Part shown: positions 1-12,270 of the stretch, one piece after another
Numbering within the stretch: position 1 is the stretch's first letter
How the letters are laid out: each line of letters begins with the position of its first letter
Source of the DNA: Acorus gramineus
Lineage: Eukaryota > Streptophyta > Magnoliopsida > Acorales > Acoraceae
Assembly: GCA_030737835.1 (NCBI GenBank)
Contig: CM060857.1
Span: forward strand, 15,697,496 to 15,761,495
Direction of reading: 5' to 3'
Length of the DNA: 64,000 bases
Translations under genes and position numbers: made by a program
Notes under the pieces: generated by a model
The model's database searches: none
What the model saw: only the letters and a program-made list of their open reading frames with translations
Told to the model about the DNA's origin: nothing

Positions 1-857
1 TTCATGAGTTTAAGATAAATTTTACACTTAGTTGTTATTACCGGCGCCATTTCTCTCGGCCAATATGAGGGCCGACCCCGTTAATATTAAATCAAAGGGC
101 GCTGTTACACGCACACGCAGATCTATTTCTAACACCAATTCTAGCCTTATACGTGTTGATAGATTTTTATCGACGCATATACTCACGTTAACAAGCGTAT
201 GTTTTGAATTTTTTTTTTAACATTTTCTATAAATACATCCATGCAATTCATTTAAAATATATGCTTCATTTTTTATAAAATCATGTACCTCATTAGATGA
301 TGTATACTATTTTTAAAAAATTCAAAACACATATAGACTGAAATTAAGATTGAAAATAGCACGACTGCTAATAGGGTAGGCATGAGGCGATGTTTAAAAC
401 TCAAAAAAAATAAAAATGAAAAATAAAAAATAACTCACTCACTAATACATGCATCTTACTTAAATACATTATTCGATTTTTTGGTTTTTAATTATACATT
501 GATTTTATTAAATATTTTATTGTGTTAATATTATTTGCTACGGTATAGTACAGGTAAATAGTTAGATTATATATGCATAAGTTTACGAAGCTGGGTAGAG
601 ATCATTTGCCAAGTCAAAAACAAACTACATAAGCCTAATATAACCCCTTAGAACCTTTAATCATAATTCGACAAACATTTAGGACATTATCATCACACAA
701 AAAAAAAAAAAAAAATGCATGGTGATCCCAGTGACACCATACACGGAGTCAAACAAATATATAACACACGTAAAAATATATGTGATTTTGCACAAATTCA
801 ATTAGATTTAAAAAATTTAATTACAAAATATGATCAGGTTCATTTACGCCGCCATTT
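1..857. other. 3' flank of A0, no gene seen
   Basis: AT-rich sequence without a supported gene. The part from about 690 to 860 resembles the 3' flank of gene B at about 14360-14560 (an A-tract, then a stretch around 'tatataacac', then the last exon). This indicates that the flank was duplicated together with the gene end. Nothing recognisable lies in the first 680 bases. Confidence 0.45.
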
Positions 858-2907
858 CTTTGATTTCATCTCTCATGTCTTTACTGCTTGAATCTTTCTC
901 ACATTGTTCAAGTGCTCATTTTTCAATCTGTTCAATCAATTGATGATTTGATGCATTTTAGATTTTAAAAAATAATAATTACACAATATGATATAATCCC
1001 TTCATTTATGTCACCATTGCTTTGATTTCATCTCTCAGAATGGTTGAGACATCGTCTTTACTTCTCAGAATTTATTCATGTTGTTCAAGTGCTCATTTGT
1101 AAATCTGTTCGATCAATAAATACAATTTTATCAACATTTGCAAGATGTTAACATATGTATAGGAGGGTGATCACATTTAAATATCTCTACATACCTGTAG
1201 AAATTCCAAATACCACGACGAATAATCTCGAGTGAGGCCACCATCAATTGAAATAAGTGATGGTTGAAATCACTTATTGTAGTTCAACAAGGTGTGAATC
1301 ATGTGAACCTCAACACGACATTGATTGCCTAGCAACCAAACAATTACACAGACTCTATCACAATAAATTTATTCAATTCTAACTATAATTAAAAAAAAAG
1401 AAGGGAGATTTAAGAAATAAGAACTCACAATGGAGACATAATATACATTCTTGTTCATTAGAATAAGAAGCCCCAGTCCTCCCCGAGATCCCAAATTCCC
1501 AATATAAATTGAAAATCATGGAGAAGATGGACGTGATGAGCATAATTCCAAACCAGATGTGTGTGGGGGTGCGCAGCGTGAATGAGTCCGATTCCCATGA
1601 CTAGCAATGCCGTTAAGTTCCTAAGAGCATTTGCCAAGTGCGTCTTGTTCTTGTCAGCAATATATTTTCTCAAACACTTCAGATTCACATGGTAGATTGA
1701 ATTTCGTTTGTTAATTGTGCCCTTTGATGGGAAGGAGATGGTGAATGCATGTGATGAACATCAATACATTTACTGTGTTTACATGCAAATATATTATAAT
1801 AATAAAATGAATCAATTACCATGTGTTACATTATTAGGTATTATTCATAATATGGATTACATAAATTTTTTTTTTGTTCAGTTACCAAAGTTACCAGATC
1901 AACTGGGTTGATATATAATAAGTGTCTAAGTACAAAAATTTACTGACTTCATGGCTGATGCAGTTGAGTGAATGAGAGGATCCAATAAGAAATCAATGGA
2001 TCTGATCTGAATCAGTGGATCCACTGAAATCGGATTACAAGTTCTTAGACAAAGACATGCATGATGATGTGAATGTAGTACCTGCGTAGTAGATAACAAG
2101 TAAGGCAAGTAATCCTTGCTCAATGTGCACGTCTCGTATGAGTGTTGCTGGAATTCCCTCTCCCGAAGTGTGGTAGCCGTGAAATTTTAAAGTAAACTTT
2201 GTTATCTATTTATCTATCTTAGTTTTTTATATTGAGGGATGTAGTGATGCAACATTGTATTTTGTATGGAACATTATTGACTTACTTACATAAGTGTTCA
2301 TCTCCTACACTCTCCACTACCAACCGCCTCATTCATTTCACCACTTTTCCATAGCTTGACTTCCTATGTCACCCACCATATTTTCCATGACTTAGAAAAT
2401 CAAATTGACTATCATTTTTCTAAGAATCCTATTTACCTATACATGGACCATCATTTTCCATAAGTTTTATATTTTCCTATGCATTGGTAAATCACATTGA
2501 CCACCTTTTTCAAATATCTACACTTTTAGCCATGCATTGGTACACCACACAAGTTATTATGGACACCGACTTCCCCAACCTATTCCCCATACCAACCTTG
2601 CCTATAAAAAGAGACCCTCTCCACCATTTCCACTAACTCAACTCAATCTACCTCATTCTATAAAATCACAAAATCATCTAAAACATACACTTGTGCAAGC
2701 TTGTTTCTAGTAGCTCAATTTTGATTATAAGCCTGTCTTTTGTAGTGAAATATAGCTGTCAATTTTCTCTTATCTTGAAGTTGTTTATTCTTCTTCTATT
2801 TTTAATTATGAGACTTTGGCTAATGTGAGTTTGGTTGCACTATTTGAGAACACTGTGTCTCTCCACATTAACAACAGTGAATTTCATCTCTCTTACCAGG
2901 GGAACAA
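858..2907 (-). pseudogene. PHO1-like: A0: decayed 3' part of a PHO1-like gene (exons 12-15)
   Basis: Minus-strand remnant of an SPX-EXS phosphate exporter; only the EXS end remains. Exon 13 (1429-1676) starts CLRKYIADKNKTHLANALRN, matching gene B exon 13. It is 248 nt instead of 279, and the WFGIMLITSIFSMIFNLYW stretch and the DWG motif lie in different frames, so there are at least two frameshifts plus a deletion. Exon 14 (1195-1328) is 134 nt instead of 140 and hits TGA soon after VLRFT. The last exon appears twice, with acceptors before 1104 and 927; each carries NEHLNN but ends early. Exon 12 is split: 2082-2163 encodes HSYETCTLSKDYLPYLLS, and about 2863-2907 encodes VVPLVREMKF. About 700 bp is inserted between them, and the acceptor AG of exon 12 is lost. 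A full-length product is impossible. Confidence 0.85.
2164..2862. mobile_element. About 700-bp insertion inside exon 12 of A0, class unknown
   Basis: This stretch is missing from the matching exon 12 pieces at 25534-25665 and 39636-39767, so it was inserted (or captured) in A0. It contains a plus-strand TATA-like motif near 2602 (ctataaaaagag) followed by a CT/CA-rich leader-like sequence. I could not define terminal repeats; at best a 4-bp 'gtgt' flanks both sides. It could be a solo LTR or a fragment carrying a promoter. No coding region was recognised. Confidence 0.4.
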
Positions 2908-3240
2908 CATCAACAAGTAAAACCCAAGATATGAAAACCGTGTTACAACGGAAAACGAGGGGCGGAGCTGGGTGGTTTTTAAAGAAACAGTGGGGATTCT
3001 GATTTGGATAGGGGGCAATTATATTCACCCCCTTTTGTTTTGCTATCCCACCCCGTTTTCTAACCCACCCCTCTCAGATTTTATAAAATACAACCCCACC
3101 CCTCTATGTATATCAAACTTACACAGTGCAACCCCACCCCAATTTTCCTTTCTCTCCTCTTTATCAACTCCAAAGTGGTTTGGGATCCTACACTCATTTC
3201 TCTGGGACGCCGAGGATGAAAAGAAGTAGTTAGGGTCTGG
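2908..3240. repeat. Upstream flank of exon 12, shared with both inverted arms
   Basis: About 2908-3010 matches 25666-25870 and the mirrored 39425-39635: the same 'aagtaaaacccaagatatg' block, then a GGGCGG/GGTGGGTGG-type stretch and 'gaagaaacagt'. The match shows that A0 and the arms derive from one ancestral segment. No gene of its own is supported. Confidence 0.5.
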
Positions 3241-3256
3241 TCCGCCGCCTTCACTT

Positions 3257-3296
3257 GACTGACTTAAGTTATTTTAGACTGACTTAAGTTATTTTA
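3257..3296. repeat. Two tandem 20-bp units
   Basis: The unit gactgacttaagttatttta occurs twice back to back without a mismatch. The core CTTAAG is palindromic. No function is visible. Confidence 0.8.
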
Positions 3297-3734
3297 TGGA
3301 AATTAATAATTACAAAAACTTGTATATATGATGACTGGTGTATAAAATTAATTGAGGGAGATGTATATCAGAGAGGAGAGAACATGCATGTTGTTCTACA
3401 TATATGATAATTTAAGGCTTTCTTGTTAAAAGGGATCGAAGGGTTCATGGTCGCCATGGGGAACCTCTCAACATTCGGACCTACGTATAGTTTAGGAATG
3501 CAGATTTATTGTATCAAATGAAAACTTTTGTCTACTATTTATCACAATGAGCTTCTATAACTTTTGTTTTGCATCATCACAGGTTCATTTTGGAATTGCA
3601 CATGGTCCACAAGAGCGCAGACAATAAGATAGCCGTTGTGGGAATCTTGTACAAGATAGGCAGGGCTGATAATTTTCTCTACAAGGTATAGAACTCCCCT
3701 TCTCACACTAAAGCGCAAACTCAGTATGTTTTTT

Positions 3735-3850
3735 TTTTTTTTGGATAATTTTTTTTTTCCCTTGATCAAATCTTCCCCTATCAAACGGTAAGACTCGAAC
3801 CCAAGTCCCCTCATTAAAGATGGAGTATCTCTCCCATCCTAACAAGATGA
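3735..3850 (-). repeat. Possible SINE-like fragment with a box-B-like motif
   Basis: On the minus strand the sequence gggttcgagtc, close to the Pol III box B consensus, sits in a short segment that ends in an A-rich run. Box A is not convincing and target duplications were not found. It is therefore only a candidate SINE or tRNA-derived remnant. Confidence 0.25.
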
Positions 3851-3956
3851 GGTTCAATAAAAAATTATCAGAGATGGCTAACAAACTTTATATGTTATGA
3901 TATATACAACATAGAATTCAATTCATAGATGGTGAACTACATACACAAGATTACCA

Positions 3957-4330
3957 CTACTACAATTTTTAACATTGATCATAGTTTAAAACCGTGATTA
4001 AAGACTTGTGATCACGGTTTTGAACCGTAATCTATGAAGGTGTGATTGTTTATATCTTATTTTTTATCATGGTTTGAAAACGTGATCAAAAGTAATAAAT
4101 GATCACGGTTTTTAAATAAACCATGATTGTTATATAGAAATCGATTATGCTTATATTATAAAACGTGATATTTGATATCTAAAAGACCACTGTTTTGATA
4201 AGAACCGTGATCTTTATAATATGTTAGATTACATCTTATAAATAATTCGTGATCTTTACATTATTTAAGATCACGCTTTATAAACAATATGTGATCTTTA
4301 AATTATTAAAAAATCACAATTCACCGAATC
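3957..4330. mobile_element. CACTA-like terminal region with subterminal repeats
   Basis: It begins with cactactacaat and carries many short copies of a gatcacggttt / aaaccgtgat motif in both orientations within about 350 bp. This is typical of the subterminal repeats of CACTA transposons. The opposite terminus (ending in gtagtg) was not found nearby, so the element is either truncated or a different repeat. Confidence 0.35.
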
Positions 4331-5951
4331 ATTGTATAATTTCAGATATTGATTGTACCTGCTCTTATAATTCAATTCATACAACAAAAAAAAAATGCTC
4401 ATTAAAAATAACTTTCATTCCTCTAATATGGATCAAATTTCATACAATTGTTTCACATATACAATTGTTTTATATATAAGTAAAAAAAAAACTAACTCAA
4501 TTTATAATTAAGTGAAACTTGTTCTTCCTATCACAACAGAAAAAAAAGCACTTCGATCAATGACCTTCACCTCGCAATGCTGTACGTACGTAAAAATGAG
4601 ATTATCCCTGAAATAGCTGCAAACAAGACAAATTTGAGAGTCAAGACAAACATTATTATTGAAATCAATGGTCAATGGATCCTCACAATGTAACGGAAAA
4701 AGCATATGAATCTAATCAATAAAATTGAAAATCACCTATAGAATACTTGTCAAAATTTGGAATCACCACTAGTATTTATATCTAAAGCACATCAAAGGAA
4801 ATATGACTAACATTCATAAAAAAAAGGTATTTTAATATATATTTCCATAAAGAAATTACAGACTACCCAACCAAAATTTATCTATACCACTAGTTAATTA
4901 GAGCAGAACATATCAAAGATACAAGAAGACATATAAGAAACAGGGGTATCTAATTTTTATTTCTTACTTTCCATCTTCAATGGAATACAAAAATAATTTT
5001 GAATAATAAAATGTGCACCTTGCTGCAGTACCAATGGAACTTGTCCTCACGACCATGGTGATGCAAGTATGTGACACAATCCAACCACATCACAAATATC
5101 AGGTGTTTAATTCAAAACAAGGTAAAATTAGCAAAGAACGGTTGGTGAAGATGAAGAGCATGAATAAAGAAGGCTAGGCTAAGAACCTACCAAGTAAGGA
5201 ATGAAATATAATTTAAGCATATGAATTTACCAAGAAAATTACTCCATTATAAAATTAAGGCTACTCCAATATAAATTTACTAAGAAAATTACTTCATTAT
5301 AAAACTAAGGCATGGAAAAGGAAGCCTTACCCAACCCTTTCAGATGAAATCTTTTGTAAATTGACCTGAATGATCTACTTTGAACCCCTCCTCAAACATC
5401 TTTAACTGCAAATAATGGAAATGTTATCACTATTATATAATAGTTTTTCATAAACCCATATAGCAGTCCCTAATCCTTGTTCTATAAACCCATCATTTGA
5501 AAAAACAAATTCACAACTTTCTTGCAAGATTTGTCAAGTCAAAAGGGAATAAAGAAGAATGAAATAAATCTCCAGCTCAATTTTTCTCACACATAACAAC
5601 CTTCTTGAGATCTCCGTTCCGTTTTCATTAAATATGTCGTACGGATGGCTGCACTGCAACAAAAGGCACACAAAAATATTAAAAACCAAAGTATTGGCAT
5701 TCATAAAGCCAAAAGATATAACTATAAGTATTTTACGGAGACTGCTTGTTAATGTAGATATGAAACCAGGCATGCAGTGCTTTTAAATCCCAAAAATTTA
5801 AGCTTTTAATTCATTATCCCATTGAGAAGAACAAACATCGATAAGCAAACCACATAAATCGAACAATTTTTTTTTTTTTTATCAAAGTCCCCCAACTCCA
5901 CCAAACAATACCAAAAACAAAATCCATAAAAATCAACACCTCAACTTTCAC
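4331..5951. other. AT-rich stretch, no supported gene
   Basis: I looked for further exons next to the HCF107-like exon. Minus-strand pieces following TTGCAG-type acceptors at about 4610, 5390 and 5650 give only short open stretches, and none is recognisable. The duplicated motif 'accaagaaaattactccattataaaa' occurs near 5230 and, slightly changed, near 5280. Confidence 0.4.
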
Positions 5952-6036
5952 TTGATGGAATAATGGATAAAGACTTTTGATAGAGTTCTCTGGCTGTGGC
6001 TAAGTTTCCTTCTTTCCACTCCATCCAACCCCAAGC
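5952..6036 (-). pseudogene. Isolated exon like HCF107/Mbb1 (HAT/TPR RNA-binding repeat protein)
   Basis: After an acceptor ctgcag the minus strand encodes AWGWMEWKEGNLATARELYQ followed by KSLSIIPS, then a possible donor (a|gtgaaag). The AWGWMEWKEGN...ARELYQ pattern is characteristic of the half-a-TPR repeats of the chloroplast HCF107/Mbb1 family, which binds and stabilises psbB/psbH transcripts. I found no neighbouring exon of that gene in either direction, and without splicing the frame stops at TGA about nine codons on. The simplest reading is a captured or orphaned exon. The family identification rests on one exon of about 28 codons. Confidence 0.5.
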
Positions 6037-7083
6037 CTGCAGCAACATCATTCTATTATTAGTTTATAAAAGTTATGTCAGATTGTTGAGAAATTAATAC
6101 ATTGAGGAAGATTACATGCAAAGACAACAGAAATTTTGAGAGCAAATGAATAAACATTATTTTTTTTTCTGACCAGTCCCCAAAGTTTGATCATCTAAAG
6201 ACCCACAAAGAATTCAGTAACCGAAAAATTAAGGGCCTCCTTCAAGGTGTGAGTTGAGAGGAGTGTGAAAATTTCTTTCACAAATACAACCTATTCAAGG
6301 ATGAATCAAACGCAGGTGATTAATATAAAAGCATCAGTCCGCACACAGCAGTTGGACAAAAAGGTTAAACTCAACCAATATGAATCACACTTTGGTAAGT
6401 CCTTCCTTTTATTCCAAAATAAATAAATAAATAAAATACTCTCATTTGATCTTGAAGCATTGGACCCTGAGTGCTTTCCCCTGCATCTGTTTAAATCTAC
6501 TTTCTCAACAATCCTTCATTAATTCACATACATCTCACTTTGACTGCACAACATTAAAATCACTGAACCTACCCAAAGAATTAAAATGAAACAATTAATC
6601 TATAAAAAAACCAAACGTAATTCATACTTAGCATCACTAACAAAATCACATGTTTTTTTTTTTTTGTATAATATGAGATCATATATAAGTCAAAGTACAT
6701 ACACAGTCACACTGCATTTTCAATACAAAACGACAAACACACTCAACAGACCATGCATTGAATTTTGGGAGGCACACAGCCAACATAAAAATAGAATTTC
6801 ATTTCATGAATGCAGAACAACAAACAAAAAAAAGTTTTACTTTTTGTTATTCAGAATGAGAGGCAGAGTCTCCTCTTCCAATCAATCAACCCCTACTGAA
6901 AGAGTTTTCAATAGATTCAACAAAAATCCAACAAAAGAAAAGCTAAAATTCAAATGAACATTGAAATGTGAGAGAGAAAGAGAGAGACAGAGAAGCGCGT
7001 GCGGGGAAACGTAAGGGTCTTGATAGTGAATTTTTGGAAAAGCTGACCCACCCCCCTCAAATCCATGTTGTCTGTGGCTTTAT
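6037..7083. other. No gene seen
   Basis: AT-rich sequence with poly-T runs. A 123-codon open frame at 6586-6957 has no recognisable domain and biased low-complexity composition. A short GA-rich stretch near 6970-6995 (gagagaaagagagaga) is the only other feature. Confidence 0.35.
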
Positions 7084-8034
7084 TTATACTAGTTAAAGCA
7101 CATGTGCGTTGCACATGAATTATTTTGTTGATAATTTAACAAACAAAGAGTAAGATATTTAATTTCTTTTGAATTATTATGTCCCATTTTTTACTTATTT
7201 TCTGTTTGAATAATTTATATATATTTGTACTTTCTTGTTAGTGTTAGATTATGATCCTTGATATTCAAATTATTCAATAATTATCATTATAGTATATGTG
7301 TATGAGGTGTTACTTTGAAAATTTTATGCATATAAAGAGAAATTTAATTCTTATTCACTAACTCATCCACGTAGATATGTAGAAATGAAATATCTAAATC
7401 CACATAAATATGGATATTAACATATCAGATCCGTATCCCAATTTTGATTGAATTTACTCTCCCTTCCAAATTTATTTAATTTTTTATTAATATTTAAATA
7501 CATAGAGCTTCTATTATATATAAGGATTTTCTAACGGTTACAATATATAATATATGTAGGTATATTATATAATTATATAAAATTAAGTTGCATATATATT
7601 AAATTTAGATATATAATCATGTAATTGATTGTAAAGAATGTTAAAGGGTAAATACAAATAAATGTATAGAATTAAAATAAATGTATAAATTAAATACATT
7701 AAACACATTATATATGGTATTTGATTTCAAAGAATTTGAAAGGGTAAATTTAGACATATAAATGTGTAATTGATTGTGAAGAATGTTAAATGTTAAATAT
7801 GAATAAATGTATAGAATTAAAATAAATGCATAAATTAAATACATTAAACACATTATATAAGGTATTTGATTTCAAAGAATTTAAAAGGATAAATATGTCT
7901 AATCAAATATAATTTGGGGTAGGAATGAATTTTCATGAATTGATAAGGGTAAACATGTCCAACGAATATTTTTCATAGATTAACATATCCAATTAAAGGG
8001 GATGCCCTGGTTTTGTATTGAAACTGTTCTTCCT

Positions 8035-8139
8035 TTGTAACAGCGTCTTCGTCGATTATTCTTGACGGAGAGAAAAAAAAAAAGGGGTTGTAACAGCGTC
8101 TTCGTCGATCATTCTTGACGGAGAGAAAAAAAAAGGGGG
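8035..8139. repeat. Tandem duplication of about 53 bp
   Basis: The unit 'ttgtaacagcgtcttcgtcg' plus about 33 following bases ending in an A/G run occurs at 8035-8087 and again at 8088-8139. There is one substitution (gattatt/gatcatt) and a different A-tract length. Confidence 0.85.
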
Positions 8140-8218
8140 GCGAATGTAAAATGGATATTTAAATTCTAGATACATGTAACTTTATATATATATATGTGTG
8201 TGGGATCATAGATACATG

Positions 8219-8250
<32 letters not shown>
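8219..8250. repeat. (GT)n microsatellite
   Basis: An uninterrupted run of about 15 GT units lies between two copies of 'ggatcatagatacatgt'. Confidence 0.9.
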
Positions 8251-8252
<2 letters not shown>

Positions 8253-9559
8253 CAGGTGGATCATAGATACATGTAACTTTATATATATAATTTAATTAAT
8301 AAAATTTAATATATATAGGTTAATATGATAACATGTGCATGTAATATTATATATATTAGGATTTTGTAATAATTTAGATACATTGATTGAAACATAAACT
8401 TCATGATACAATTTATAATTTGATAGGTTGTCATTATTTATTAAATCTCTCAAAAATATATAAGGATAAAAATGTGCATGTAATATAACATATATTACGT
8501 AAAGTTTATGTTTAGATTAGAATAATTTGAAAGGGTAAATATGTCTGATCAAAAATAATTTTTGATAGGAATGGATTTTCATGAATTGTTAAGGGTAAAC
8601 AAAAATGTGCATGTAATATAACATATATTACGTTTTTTATATAATTTAGATTGGAATAATTTGAAAAGGTAAATATGTCTAATCAAAAATAATTTTCGAT
8701 AGGAATAGATTTTCATGAATTGTTAAGTGTAAACAACATGTAATTGAAAGGGTATATATTAATTTTTGGTTCAATTTTATCTCCCTTACATATTTGTATA
8801 TTTTTTATTAATAATTACAAACATAGGACTTCTGTTTTATATAAGGATTTTCTAAACGTTACAATATAATATATGTAGATATATTATATAATTATATAAA
8901 ATGAAATTGAATTTATCCCTTACATATTTGTATATTTTTTTATTAATAATTACAAACATAGGACTTCTATTTTATATAAGGATTTTCTAAACATTACAAT
9001 ATAATATATGTAGATATATTATATAATTATATAAAATGAAATTGAATTTATTAAAAAATTTATAATATCATGTAATTGATTGTGAAGAATGTAAATACGA
9101 ATAATTTGAAAGGGTAAATATGTATGATGAAATATCATTTGGGATAGGAATGGTTTTTCATGAATTGATAAGGGTAAATATGTCCAATGAATGTTTTTCA
9201 TGGATTGGTACTTTTATAGGTAGTATAGATAGATATAGATATAGATATAGATATAGATATAGATAGATATAGATAGATAGATATTTATTATTTAAAAGAG
9301 ATTATATGTTGTGATTATTTATAGATATGAACAAAGGAAGGCTGTGTCTCTCCTTTTTCAAGTTTTTTTTTTTTTTCTTTCTCTGAAGCATGAATAATTT
9401 GTTTAGGATGAAAAGACACACACAAACACATACAAATTAACTAATTCCATAAATTGGCAGTTTTCACAAAACTAACAATAAAATATATTTTTCCATTCAA
9501 ACCCTAAAATCCACAAAATCAAATGAAGGACAAGATGAAATTCGAGATAGGGAGAGATA

Positions 9560-9835
9560 GACAGATGATCTCGTGGGCGGCGGCGACGGCAGAGGAGGAC
9601 ATGGAAGAAGAGGTATCTCGTGGAGGAGATTGAAGAAGAGGACGAAAGGGAGAGAGGCAGAGAAAGAGAGAGAGAAAGACTTACGGCGGAGGGGGAAGAG
9701 GCGGCGGCGGCGGTGGTAGCTGCGTCGACGGAGGAGGAATGGAAGGCGGCCGCGGTGGCTGGGTCGGCGGAGGCGGAAGGGGCGGTGAGAGAGGTGGGGT
9801 TGTGAGAGGGGTCGATTGGGATTTAATTTGGACCA
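9560..9835. other. GC-rich low-complexity island
   Basis: A GC-rich patch in AT-rich surroundings, with GGCGGC runs, GAGAGA runs and a NotI-like gcggccgc. Open frames exist on both strands but are low complexity (Glu/Arg or Pro/Arg/Ser). It may be the relic of a gene's first exon and 5' leader, but no protein family is recognisable, so no CDS is called. Confidence 0.4.
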
Positions 9836-10069
9836 CGCTAGTTTTTTTTTTTTTTTTTTTAATATGAAAACGATCACTTTTTTTCATTTAAGATTGAATC
9901 TTTTATTTAAAAAACGATCACGTTTTTATTTTATACATGATCGGATGGTTCAGTTTTTTCGTCCCCGGAAAGTTCAATATTAAGTTGAATTTTTTTTTGG
10001 AAGATTATACAGTTAACCAGGTCCAATTAATATATGTATGCATCAATAATTGTCTGTGGGATATACTTA

Positions 10070-10510
10070 GGATAAATGAATGCCCCGTGGAGCATGAAAC
10101 TAGAAATTGTCAATCAAGTTTTCTTCAATGAAAATTTAACACACTCTCTCTTTTAAGCTGATTTCTACATATACTACATATATATGGTCGAAAAAAGACA
10201 AATTCAAAAACGAATAAAAAAAAATCAAAGCGGAATGAAAAGGATGATTTCCCAGAATTAAATGCCAAGGAGAGCGTGAAATTGGAAATTGCCATCCAAG
10301 TGTTCTATAATGAAAACACATATCTTTAAATTTAAGCTAACTTTAATGCATGGTCTGAAAAAAAAAAAAAAAATAAAAGGGGAAGAGATATGAGCGAAAG
10401 GTATTGATCACATATATACTGAATAATAAGTGTCATGTAAAAGAAAGACCTCACATGAATATCAAAAGATGCTTTAATGTGAAAGCATAAAGGGGACCAT
10501 AGACCTTTGA
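10070..10510. repeat. Diverged duplicated segments, partly shared with 27.1-27.3 kb
   Basis: About 10070-10160 and 10250-10340 are diverged copies of one segment (the pattern 'gaaattg...catccaag...aatgaaaa'). The part from about 10335 to 10510 ('taatgcatggtc', an A-run, 'gtattgatc', 'aataagtgtca', 'gacctcacatga') matches 27125-27320 and its mirror at about 38640-38810. It thus belongs to the same dispersed family as the arms of the inverted repeat. Confidence 0.5.
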
Positions 10511-11482
10511 AAGAAAACCTGTCTTTAATATTTTTGCAAGGCATGAGAGGGCATCCTTTTGCATTTTTAATAGCCATGCATGCATGTCCTCCATCAGTAA
10601 TGGATGATAAATTTTTTGACAACATCAAAATAGCAATTATTACACCCCATGTTAAATTAAGGGTTTTTTTTTTTCATGTATATCATCAAAAAATATACTA
10701 TTTATTTTTATACTACTCTAAATAATCTATTTATTTTTGTACCACTGGAATATGTAGAAATTATACATATTTACCATCCTAATTAACTTTCATCTAATTC
10801 TCTTGAAGCCGTTAAAGTCTTGCATAAATGATCAAATTACACTTATTTTTTTATTTTGCATATTTATTTTACCAAATACAATATTTACAAAAATAAAAAA
10901 TATTAATATTTAACATAAAAATGATAAATTTCATTTAAAATCCAAACATTAAAATTAAACATACAAACTATTTATTATCTAAGACATAGTATTTAGTAAT
11001 ATTTACTTTAGTAGAAATAAAATAAAATTATTGTGAGAAAAATTAATCATATATATTATAAAATGACAATTTTTTTTCTTTCAATTTCGATCTTAATTGA
11101 AAGAATATGAAAGAAGAGATAAGGTTAAATGACTCATGATTGAGTTACAAAGAACAAGAAATTAATTAGGTTACGACGTTTAATTATTTACAATATGACA
11201 AATATTATGTTGAGGTTATTTTTGTCATTTTTATTTCTTGGTTAAGAACTAATTATGGTTAAGTTTTATTTTGATTAAAAAAAAAAGAGGGGCACATTTT
11301 TTTTATAAGCATACATATACTGGCACAATGAATTATATACTATTATGAAAAATAAAAAATATACCTAGCTAGAAAAACAATTAAATATTTTTATTTTATT
11401 AAAAAATAAAAAAATGATTTGATTGAACAGACACTATATTACTTGAGTAAATGCTATACTGGGATAGTATATATATACTTTA

Positions 11483-11757
11483 GGGATTTTTAGTTTTAAG
11501 TCCCCACAAACCATCATATTTATTGATCGATCCCTCCCTTCTTCGTATTTAGGTTTTAGTCCCCAGATTTAAATGATAGTTCCTTTTTAGTCCCTGAGAG
11601 GGACCTATCCATAAATTATTTAATTTACTTTTTAGTCCATGTGAGAGACCTATCCATGAATTATCCTTTAAATCGGGGGACTAAAACCTAAATATGAAGA
11701 ATGGAGAGATCGATCACTAAATATGATGGTTTGTGGAGACTTAAAACTAAAAATCCC
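11483..11757. mobile_element. Mutator-type foldback MITE, 275 bp, 9-bp target duplication
   Basis: The ends are long inverted repeats: gggatttttagttttaagtc on the left mirrors the right end, which closes with 'ctaaaaatccc'. The flanks are the perfect 9-bp direct repeat TATACTTTA at 11474-11482 and 11758-11766. A 9-bp duplication with long terminal inverted repeats is the signature of Mutator-like elements. There is no coding capacity. A diverged relative without a clear duplication lies at about 36610-36905. Confidence 0.8.
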
Positions 11758-11929
11758 TATACTTTATTAGTAAAATGTATAGTCAATTGAGACATGATTA
11801 ACAAGAATGCAAACTATACAGAGTATATCAATATACAATTAGATGGACCTGCATGCGAATATAGCATGCAGAGGGACCAGCATGCATAGGTTTTAGAATA
11901 AACTATTAATATTTAATTTAACACGTGGC

Positions 11930-12270
11930 ATTCGTATATTTGGTTACAAGGTTATCCCGTCTCTCAATTATTGGAGGCAAATAAAAGTGCCACAGCCCCA
12001 CTACCCCAACGTAGGGAAACATAATTACCAGTCAGTTATCAGGTGGTCCTTGGTTGATCCATTTTCGTGCATTGACCTTAGCTGGTGATTTCTTTTAATT
12101 TTTGCATCTACAACCAAACATACAAAAACATCACATCTACTATATTGCATCAGTTGCATCATGCATGAATAAGGAATGTTTTGCTGTGACAGGGGACCAC
12201 ATGCATGTGCAAAAGAAGAGCATCTGCAATGCCGCATGTGAGTTTTCTACATGTGTGACATAATATATCT
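11930..12270 (+). repeat. R1 repeat family, copy 1
   Basis: Key phrases are 'gccacagccccac', 'tagggaaacat', 'gtggtccttgg', 'cgtgca.tgacc.tagctg', 'catgaataagga' and 'aagagcatct.caatg'. The same ordered phrases recur at 27685-27866 with 28640-28770, at 30925-31285, and inverted at 37795-38345. A more diverged copy is at about 34480-34940. Terminal repeats and coding capacity are not evident. It may be a non-autonomous element or the upstream segment of a duplicated gene. Confidence 0.6.

Larger units (their letters stand above)
7084..9290. repeat. AT-rich interspersed-repeat block ending in an (AGATAT) microsatellite
   Basis: The block starts near 'actagttaaagcacatgtgcgttgcacatg', a phrase typical of dispersed plant repeats. 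It is built from many diverged copies of 'gaaagggtaaatatgtc', 'tttcatgaattg' and 'acttctattttatataagg' units. Examples are the near duplicates at about 8800-8900 and 8910-9050. It ends in an AGATAT/AGAT microsatellite at 9223-9280. No coding sequence is seen. The transposon class is unclear. Confidence 0.45.

Noticed and set aside
3780..3800. tRNA gene suggested by a T-loop-like gggttcgagtc
   Set aside because: No cloverleaf can be drawn around it; at most it is a SINE-like remnant.
9497..9877. 126-codon frame on the minus strand and 61-codon frame on the plus strand in the GC-rich island
   Set aside because: Both are low-complexity by-products of GGC and GA repeats with no domain or splice evidence.
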